Assembly (NCBI RefSeq): GCF_001642805.2
Contig: NZ_CP016948.1
Span: 2,294,001-2,358,000, forward strand
DNA length: 64,000 nucleotides
Direction of reading: 5' to 3'
From: Serratia surfactantfaciens
Lineage (GTDB): Bacteria; Pseudomonadota; Gammaproteobacteria; Enterobacterales; Enterobacteriaceae
Below the pieces are notes generated by a model that worked only from the letters and a program-made list of their open reading frames with translations, did no database searches and was not told where the DNA came from. Positions 58,034 to 64,000 of this stretch are shown in pieces; the first letter of the stretch is position 1; the number at the start of each line of letters is the position of its first letter. The position numbers and the translations under genes were made by a program.

Positions 58034-58936
58034 CTAATTTTTAACATCGTAAGCAACTTGATATTGCAAGGTTTTATTGGGCAGTATGAGATTAATCCGA
58101 CCTTTACCAGGCATAGAAAAGGCCTCATATTTTACCGGCAGCTTAATCTGGCCTTGCTTAGGATCGACACATTCAATGGTCGCCTGCTCCATGCTCTCTC
58201 CCTGGTAAAGGCAGAACAGGGTTTGCGGGCTATTGGTATGAGGGTTGTTCAGCGTCAACGTCAACACGACGCGCGTGTTATTCTGAATATCATTGATCAC
58301 CGGCGGGCGGGTTTGGTTGCCCAACACATATGAAAAATGTGAAATGACCAGTAAAGAAGCGAATACCGTCAGGTATTTCACTACGCGGCTAGCGGGCATG
58401 CTGAAAAAACGCCGCCCCGATGTTGGCTTCTTTTCAGACGCCGGTGTTTCCTGGGATGGCGTCTCTGCCGCGAGAGGCGCAGAAACCAGTGTCGATTTAC
58501 GTTGCTTAACTATTTTCTCATCGTTTGTTTCAGGCGCTCCATTTACATTTTCAGAAAGTTCCGCTTGAATATCAACATTAATATCATCATCGCCGTTTAA
58601 TATATCATTACCGACGTAGTCTTCATCTTCAGATATAAAGTGAAAAACCGCCTGATTTTCCACCTTGTAACCCAAGCGAGGAATGGTTCTGATAAGCGTA
58701 TGTTCGGTGTCGCTAATTTTCTGACGAATGGATTTAATTGTTTGATTTATCGTTGAATCTGAACAATAAGTCCCTTTCCAGATATTTTCTATAATTTCCG
58801 TTCGGGTAACCAGTTCGGGGGATCTGGCGACAAGCAGCGAAAGGATTTGATACTCTTTCCAACGCAGACGAAATTTCTCCCCGGCAGGAGTCAGAACATC
58901 GAGATTCCTAATCTTTATTCTTTTATCAAGATTCAC
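58034..58936 (-). CDS. CadC/ToxR-like membrane-bound transcriptional regulator
   Basis: About 300 residues. The N-terminal OmpR-type winged helix (about 1-95: RLRWKEYQILSLLVARSPELVTRTEIIENIW, INQTIKSIRQKI, IPRLGYKV) is followed by an acidic and Pro/Thr-rich linker. One membrane helix (VVKYLTVFASLLVISHFSYVL) and a periplasmic domain of about 110 residues with two Cys follow. GTG at 58936 is chosen for its AAGGA site; a start at 58987 adds 17 residues without one. It probably senses an external signal and regulates the adjacent epimerase or polysaccharide genes. Confidence 0.82.
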   Translation of the reverse strand: MNLDKRIKIRNLDVLTPAGEKFRLRWKEYQILSLLVARSPELVTRTEIIENIWKGTYCSDSTINQTIKSIRQKISDTEHTLIRTIPRLGYKVENQAVFHFISEDEDYVGNDILNGDDDINVDIQAELSENVNGAPETNDEKIVKQRKSTLVSAPLAAETPSQETPASEKKPTSGRRFFSMPASRVVKYLTVFASLLVISHFSYVLGNQTRPPVINDIQNNTRVVLTLTLNNPHTNSPQTLFCLYQGESMEQATIECVDPKQGQIKLPVKYEAFSMPGKGRINLILPNKTLQYQVAYDVKN

Positions 58937-59709
58937 TTTTAATTTCCTTAGCGTGCCTGTCCTGCACACTTTGTATAGAAATATCAAAAAATGTTCAAGA
59001 AATTAAATGTAAACTCAACAGGTTGCATTCATCGGATATTGGCTTTTATAAAAATTTTCTGATTTCATTTTTTACATTAAGCCTGATTAAGGATGTTCTG
59101 TTTATCCAGACGACTCTTTTTCCCTGTTGGCAACATGGATTTCTCTCATGACCGCCGTAAAATCCAACCTGGCACCTCATTGATTTAAAAAAGAAAAACT
59201 AACAATGTCGTTTAATTGTTAATCGAGTAAAATTGTGAAATTTCATTCCGTGATGTGAATTCATCCTATTTTCCCACTTAATCTGGTTGGCAGATAGACT
59301 ACAAAAAGCCGAAAAAAACAGAATGAGAGTTATCTGATTTAACTCCAACACTCATTCATTCCAGCAAGTTTAGCATCTAAGACAAATCCCTATTGATGAT
59401 TTTATAACAATCGCACTAATTATGCCTTCCCCACCCAGAAATTTCATTTAACCTGCGGCGATGGCATTAATATTTTAATGTAAGAATACTCTCAACAAAA
59501 AGAAAAAACCGTGCAAATAATATAATCCGTTTGTGAGAAGACATTCCTACATTGAGAGATATGGCTATAAAAAAAGAAAAAAACGGCAAGCGGAGATGAG
59601 AATTTTACCTAAAAGCAGAAAATTTCACTGAGAAGGCGAGGAGAGATGATTCGGTATGAGCGAAATATCCCTCCCCTGTCGGGGAGGAATTGAGACAATC
59701 GTTTGGTGC
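58937..59709. other. Long AT-rich gene-free region
   Basis: About 770 bases with no supportable gene, markedly AT-rich with many A and T runs, between the membrane-bound regulator and narK. It is likely to hold the regulator promoter and to be a silencing (H-NS-type) target. A 13-codon frame, MAIKKEKNGKRR, occurs at 59561-59599 but is too short to call. Confidence 0.5.
59670..59687 (-). terminator. Hairpin after narK
   Basis: CCTCCCC / GGGGAGG stem with a 4-base loop, 22 bases after the narK stop. On the minus strand it is followed by GATATTT. Confidence 0.5.
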
Positions 59710-61104
59710 TCAGGCCTTTTTCTTACGGCCATACACTGCCCAGGTAATGACCACACACAAGATATAGAATACCAGGAACACTTTCATCGCCCCCGCCGGC
59801 GAACCGGTCAGCGCCAACGAGGTGCCGAATGCCTGCGGAATGAAAAAGCCGCCGGCCGCACCGATCGCCGAGATAAAGCCCAATGCGGCGGCGGAGTCGG
59901 TCACCGCTTCACGCTGCGCGCTCTCGTCGCTGCCGCCGGCCGCTTTGACGCGATCGACCGTGATTTTACGGAAGATGACGGCGATCATTTGGAAAGTCGA
60001 ACCGCTGCCCAGCCCCGCAGTGAGGAACAGCACCATGAAGATGCCGTAGAAGGCGATGAATGAACCGCCCTGCCCTGCGTCCGGCAAGGTCAGGAACAAC
60101 AGCGCGGCAAAAACGGCCATCACCACAAAGTTGATCAACGTGACCCGCACCCCGCCGAAACGGTCAGACAACGCACCGCCAACCGGCCGCGCCAGCGCCC
60201 CGAGGAACGGCCCGAAGAACGCGTAGTGCAGGATCACCACATCCGGGAACTGTGTTTTCGACAGCATGGCGAAACCGGCGGAGAAACCGATGAAGGAACC
60301 GAAGGTCGCGAGGTACAGCAGGCTCAGCATCCACAGATGCCCGCGTTTGAGCACCGGCAGTTGCTGGCGCAGCGACGCTTTGGCCGCCGCCAGATCGTTC
60401 ATGCCGAACCAGGCTGCCAGCGTGGCGATCAACAGGAACGGCACCCAGATCCAGGCGGCATTTTCCAGCCACAGCGGACTTCCGTCCGCCTGATTTTGCG
60501 CCGCGCCACCAAACAGGCCGAACAGGCTGCAAGAGATCGCCAGCGGCGCAACCAGTTGCATCACGCTGACGCCCAGATTGCCCAACCCGCCATTGAGCCC
60601 CAACGCGCCGCCCTGGCGTGCTTTCGGGAAGAAGAAGCTGATGTTGGCCATGCTGGAAGCAAAGTTGGCACCGGCGAAACCGCACAGCAGGGAAATGACG
60701 ACAAACACGCTGTACGGTGTGCTGCTGTCCTGTACCGCGAACCCCAGCCACAGGCAAGGCACCAGCAGGAAGCAAGTGCTGATAGCGGTCCAGCGACGGC
60801 CGCCGAACAGCGGGATCACGAACGAATACGGCACGCGCAAAATAGCGCCAGAGACCGACGGCAACGCCGTTAACAGAAACAGCTGGTCGGTGGTGAAGTT
60901 GAAGCCGACCTTGTTCAGGTTGACCGCGACGGCGCTGAACAGCATCCAGACACAGAAGGCCAGCAGCAGACAGGGAATGGAAATCCACAGATTGCGGGTG
61001 GCGATGCGCTGGCCGCGTTGCTGCCAAAAAGCACTGTCTTCAGGGCGCCAGTCCTGAATCAGCGCGCCGGTTTTCTTTGATGAAGGCGTTGCAAGTTGCG
61101 ACAT
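59710..61104 (-). CDS. narK: Nitrate/nitrite antiporter NarK
   Basis: A 464-residue major facilitator protein with 12 helices that exchanges nitrate for nitrite. The nitrate-binding arginine regions are GAILRVPYSFVIPLFGGRRW and GALARPVGGALSDRFGG. The nitrate signature GxxxGxxGNxG is seen as GALGLNGGLGNLGVS. The ATG at 61104 (GAGG 6 bases upstream) gives the E. coli-like length; a GTG 15 bases earlier is less likely. In E. coli narK lies next to narG; here a polysaccharide locus separates them. Confidence 0.94.
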   Translation of the reverse strand: MSQLATPSSKKTGALIQDWRPEDSAFWQQRGQRIATRNLWISIPCLLLAFCVWMLFSAVAVNLNKVGFNFTTDQLFLLTALPSVSGAILRVPYSFVIPLFGGRRWTAISTCFLLVPCLWLGFAVQDSSTPYSVFVVISLLCGFAGANFASSMANISFFFPKARQGGALGLNGGLGNLGVSVMQLVAPLAISCSLFGLFGGAAQNQADGSPLWLENAAWIWVPFLLIATLAAWFGMNDLAAAKASLRQQLPVLKRGHLWMLSLLYLATFGSFIGFSAGFAMLSKTQFPDVVILHYAFFGPFLGALARPVGGALSDRFGGVRVTLINFVVMAVFAALLFLTLPDAGQGGSFIAFYGIFMVLFLTAGLGSGSTFQMIAVIFRKITVDRVKAAGGSDESAQREAVTDSAAALGFISAIGAAGGFFIPQAFGTSLALTGSPAGAMKVFLVFYILCVVITWAVYGRKKKA

Positions 61105-61164
61105 AAAAACCTCAGACACGGGGGATTATTCCGCACACCCTAGGGGGCGGCCCCGGCGGCAAAG

Positions 61165-61178
61165 TTGATGTACATCAA
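61165..61178. promoter_or_regulatory. FNR box upstream of narK
   Basis: TTGATGTACATCAA, a perfect FNR site centred 67 bases before the narK ATG. An AGGGGTA at 61225-61231 and an ATGGGTA at 61323-61329 (TACCCCT and TACCCAT on the other strand) fit the NarL heptamer TACyymT. Confidence 0.8.
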
Positions 61179-61269
61179 CCCGAATGCAAGTAGTTGGCGG
61201 CGTAAACGGCGCCTTCATCCCCTTAGGGGTACGGGCAAACAAAAAATTAAATAACTTAAAATCAATAAC

Positions 61270-61283
61270 TTGATCAACATCAC
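61270..61283. promoter_or_regulatory. Second FNR-like box, probably for narX
   Basis: TTGATCAACATCAC matches the FNR consensus at 9 of 10 positions. It is about 180 bases upstream of narX and 165 bases from narK. The position suits the narXL promoter better. The 352-base narK-narX region contains no gene. Confidence 0.55.
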
Positions 61284-61456
61284 TTCCTTGTTTTTACCGG
61301 CTCGCCACTTCACTGGAAACTAATGGGTACTTCATTCGAGGTATGGGGTTATGCTCAGGGATAATCAAAAATATGGCTGAATCGTTACTTTTTTTATCCC
61401 CGTCGCCGCCTACGCCCCTGAGCTTCAGCGGCGCTAAACGCCAGGAATCCGGACTT

Positions 61457-63241
61457 ATGAAACGCCTGTTGGCCCCGCTTTCGATCGTGAATCAGGTCGC
61501 CCTGCTGATGTTACTGTCGGGCATTCTGGGCGTGGCCGGCATGGGCATTTCCGCCTGGATGTCGCAAAGCATTCAGGGCAACGCGCATGCCATCAACAAG
61601 GCCGGTTCGCTGCGTATGCAAAGCTATCGCCTGCTGGCGCAGGTGCCGCTGGACGCTCGGCACGAAATTCTGATTCAGGAACTTGAACGCGACGAAAACA
61701 GCCCAGACCTGCAGCGCTCGGTGGAACAAGAGGGGCTGACACAGCCTTTCGTCGCCTTGCGCGACTACTGGCAGCAGACTCTGCAGCCTCGCCTGCGCAG
61801 CGCGCAGCGCCCGGCCGATGCCGCACCGCAGGTGGCGCACTTCGTGCAGCTGCTGGACAAGCTGGTATCGGACATCGATCGGCAAACCGAGCGCCGCCTG
61901 CTGATGGTGACGCTGGTGCAGGCCGGCTTCATCGCACTGACGCTGTTGCTGTTGTTCGGCACCACCTGCTACCTGCGCCGCCGGTTGCTGCATCCCTGGC
62001 GGCAACTGGTAGAGATGGCGTTAGCGGTGGGCCGCGGCGATTTCAGCCGCCGCTTTCCCCAGCGTGGACACCAGGATGAAATGGCCTCGCTCGGCGGCGC
62101 GTTGAATACCATGTCCGATGAGCTGTCTGCCACCTACAGCGGGCTGGAGCAACGCGTAGCCGAAAAGACCGCCGACCTGCAGCAGAAAAATCAAGTGCTG
62201 AGCTTCCTCTATCGCGCCAGCCGCCAGCTGCACGCCAACGAACCGCTATGCAGCCGCCTGACGCCGCTGCTCAACCAACTGCAAACCCTGACGCCGCTGC
62301 GCGCCATCCAGGTGCGGCTGTATGAAAACGACAGCCGGGAACCGCTGCTGCAGCTGAGCGGCAACCAGCCGTTGCGGCCGGAGCACTGCCACAACCCGGT
62401 GTGCAGCGCCTGCCTGAACGACAGCGATCGCCAGCATCCCGATAACCCGTCGCTGAGCTGGAGCCTGAGCGACAAACTCGGCGACTACGGCGTGATCGTG
62501 GCTCAGCATGCGCCGCAACAGCCGCTGAACGATGAGCACCGCCAACTGATCAACACTCTGGTAGAGCAACTGACCAGCGTGCTGGCCATCGAACGCCAGG
62601 TCGACCACCAGCAACAGCTGATGCTGATGGAGGAACGGGCGGCGATCGCTCGCGAACTGCACGACTCCATCGCTCAATCGCTCTCTTGCCTGAAAATGCA
62701 GATCGCCTGCCTGCAGATGCAGGGCGAAACGCTCTCTTCCGCCAGCCAGGCGCTGGTGCAACAGATGCGCGAAGAGTTGAACGGCGCCTACCGCCAGCTG
62801 CGCGAGCTGTTGACCACCTTCCGCCTGCAGCTGACCGAACCGGGCCTGCTGGCGGCGCTGCAATCGACGGTGGCGGAGTTCAATCCCAAACTGGGCCTGA
62901 CCATCAACCTCGATTACCAGCTCGGGCCGCGCACGGTGCCCGCCTATCAGGCCATTCATCTGCTGCAGATCGCCCGCGAGGCGCTCAGCAACATCCTTAA
63001 GCACGCCGCCGCCAGCCAGGTGAGCATTCAGGTCATCAATAAACGGGGCGAAGTGACCCTGAGCGTTTGCGACAACGGACGCGGCCTGCCGGCCGAGACG
63101 TCCCGCCCCGACCATTACGGCCTGATCATCATGCGCGATCGCGCCAAGAGCCTGCATGGCCGCTGCGACATTTTACCGCGCAGCGGCGGCGGCACCGAAG
63201 TGCGAGTCAGCTTCACGCCGGATAACCACGCCATCGACTAA
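61457..63241 (+). CDS. narX: Nitrate/nitrite sensor histidine kinase NarX
   Basis: A 594-residue inner-membrane kinase. Two helices flank a periplasmic four-helix nitrate sensor with the P-box [20 protein letters not shown] domain ([26 protein letters not shown]) and a Cys-containing central region ([13 protein letters not shown]) follow. The HisKA_3 phosphoacceptor His402 is in [13 protein letters not shown], and the ATPase has NxxKHA (NILKHAA) and GRGLP. The ATG at 61457 ([17 protein letters not shown]) aligns with E. coli NarX. The 38-codon extension upstream is unlikely. Confidence 0.94.
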   Translation: MKRLLAPLSIVNQVALLMLLSGILGVAGMGISAWMSQSIQGNAHAINKAGSLRMQSYRLLAQVPLDARHEILIQELERDENSPDLQRSVEQEGLTQPFVALRDYWQQTLQPRLRSAQRPADAAPQVAHFVQLLDKLVSDIDRQTERRLLMVTLVQAGFIALTLLLLFGTTCYLRRRLLHPWRQLVEMALAVGRGDFSRRFPQRGHQDEMASLGGALNTMSDELSATYSGLEQRVAEKTADLQQKNQVLSFLYRASRQLHANEPLCSRLTPLLNQLQTLTPLRAIQVRLYENDSREPLLQLSGNQPLRPEHCHNPVCSACLNDSDRQHPDNPSLSWSLSDKLGDYGVIVAQHAPQQPLNDEHRQLINTLVEQLTSVLAIERQVDHQQQLMLMEERAAIARELHDSIAQSLSCLKMQIACLQMQGETLSSASQALVQQMREELNGAYRQLRELLTTFRLQLTEPGLLAALQSTVAEFNPKLGLTINLDYQLGPRTVPAYQAIHLLQIAREALSNILKHAAASQVSIQVINKRGEVTLSVCDNGRGLPAETSRPDHYGLIIMRDRAKSLHGRCDILPRSGGGTEVRVSFTPDNHAID

Positions 63242-63251
63242 CGGAGACACC

Positions 63252-63902
63252 ATGACGACAGAAACCGCCGCCACAATTTTACTGATCGACGACCATCCCA
63301 TGCTGCGCAACGGCGTAAAACAGCTGATTGGCATGGACGCTCGCCTGCAGGTTATCGCCGAAGCCGGCAGCGGTGAGCAAGGCGTGGAACTGGCGCAACA
63401 GCACGATCCGGATCTGATCCTGCTCGACCTGAACATGCCCGGCATCAACGGGCTGGAAACGCTGGATCGCCTGCGCCAGACCGACCTGTCAGGGCGCGTC
63501 GTGGTGTTCAGCGTATCCAACCATGAAGACGATGTCGTCAGCGCGCTCAAGCGCGGCGCCGACGGCTATCTGTTGAAAGACATGGAGCCGGAGGAACTGC
63601 TGAAAGCGCTGCATCAGGCGGCGGCCGGGCAGATGGTGCTCAGCGAAACGCTGACGCCGATCCTCGCCGCCAGCCTGCGTGAAAACCGCCCCAGCGCCGA
63701 GCGCGATATTCAGCAGCTGACGCCGCGCGAACGGGATATTCTCAAGCTGATCGCCCAGGGGCTGCCGAACAAGCTGATCGCGCGCCGCCTGACCATCACG
63801 GAAAGCACCGTCAAGGTGCACGTCAAACACCTGCTGAAAAAGATGAAGCTGAAATCCCGCGTCGAGGCCGCCGTGTGGGTGCTGCAGGGTAAAAACGGTT
63901 AA
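63252..63902 (+). CDS. narL: Nitrate response regulator NarL
   Basis: A 216-residue regulator. The receiver domain has Asp13/Asp14 ([13 protein letters not shown]), the phosphoacceptor Asp59 ([15 protein letters not shown]) and Lys at [12 protein letters not shown]. The C-terminal LuxR-type helix-turn-helix is [25 protein letters not shown], with [18 protein letters not shown]. Length equals E. coli NarL. It starts 10 bases after narX and has a GGAG site. Confidence 0.95.
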   Translation: MTTETAATILLIDDHPMLRNGVKQLIGMDARLQVIAEAGSGEQGVELAQQHDPDLILLDLNMPGINGLETLDRLRQTDLSGRVVVFSVSNHEDDVVSALKRGADGYLLKDMEPEELLKALHQAAAGQMVLSETLTPILAASLRENRPSAERDIQQLTPRERDILKLIAQGLPNKLIARRLTITESTVKVHVKHLLKKMKLKSRVEAAVWVLQGKNG

Positions 63903-64000
63903 TCTTCCCCGTACAACGGCCCGGTTTGCGCCGGAATGGGCGGCGGCGTCAGGGTTTGGATCGCCGGCAGGTCCTCGCCATCGCCGGCGCTCGCCGTCAG
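63899..64000 (-). CDS. 3' end of an unidentified gene convergent with narL
   Basis: A minus-strand frame open from the window edge to TAA at 63899-63901, encoding a Pro-rich C-terminus ([20 protein letters not shown]). It overlaps the narL stop by 3 bases. Only 33 codons are visible, so the call is tentative and the family unknown. Confidence 0.4.
   Translation of the reverse strand: MTASAGDGEDLPAIQTLTPPPIPAQTGPLYGED

Noticed and set aside
59561..59599. Short frame MAIKKEKNGKRR with an acceptable ribosome binding site, possibly an integrase remnant
   Set aside because: Only 12 codons plus stop, no further integrase sequence in any frame downstream, and no attachment repeat.

Overview
This is a GC-rich enterobacterial chromosome segment. 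Gene content and protein sequences point to the Yersiniaceae and most likely to Serratia, close to S. marcescens. The support is a chromosomal fosA-type enzyme, the yebO-mgrB-yobH cluster, yccJ, yebW, a full astCADBE operon, narXL/narK/narGHJI, and Enterobacterales-type regulatory sites. I see no rRNA, tRNA, CRISPR array, insertion sequence or integrase.

Positions 1-10300 are core and small accessory genes: the end of an unknown membrane protein, pheP, two phage-flavoured small proteins, FosA, YebO, MgrB, YobH, YccJ, a MarA-type regulator, pirin, Kbp, YebW, a YmgB/AriR-like protein and an OmpF-like porin. Several are single-membrane-span proteins of 33-54 residues. Positions 10860-17020 are the arginine succinyltransferase operon astCADBE. 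Upstream of it lie a sigma54 promoter, a probable ArgR operator and a possible NtrC site. A second, better NtrC-like tandem palindrome lies between the ast operon and the porin. An esterase, a five-gene Dpp/Opp-type ABC importer, a MocR-type regulator and a cyanide-insensitive-type bd oxidase (cioAB plus a DUF2474 subunit) run to 28.5 kb.

Positions 29127-37130 hold eight genes on the minus strand. Every junction overlaps by 4 or 8 bases. The genes encode a KSIII/OleA-like ketosynthase, an OleD-like reductase, a metallo-beta-lactamase-fold hydrolase, a PaaK/F390-synthetase-like adenylating enzyme, a PAP2 phosphatase, a sterol-desaturase-family hydroxylase and two paralogous fatty acid desaturases. 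This looks like one lipid or fatty-acid-derived natural product pathway that I cannot match to a named system. It is the best candidate in the window for something undescribed.

Positions 37404-63902 are the nitrate respiration locus: narGHJI, narK and the divergent narXL, with FNR boxes before narG, narK and probably narX. Between narG and narK sits a block of about 15 kb that is absent from the classical enterobacterial arrangement. It is a Wzx/Wzy-type exopolysaccharide operon: WecA-like initiator, Wza, Wzc, Wzx, ATP-grasp enzyme, Wzy, three glycosyltransferases and a secreted glycosidase-like protein. A JUMPstart/ops element for RfaH lies directly in front. Upstream of that are an epimerase and a CadC/ToxR-like membrane regulator next to a long AT-rich gene-free stretch.
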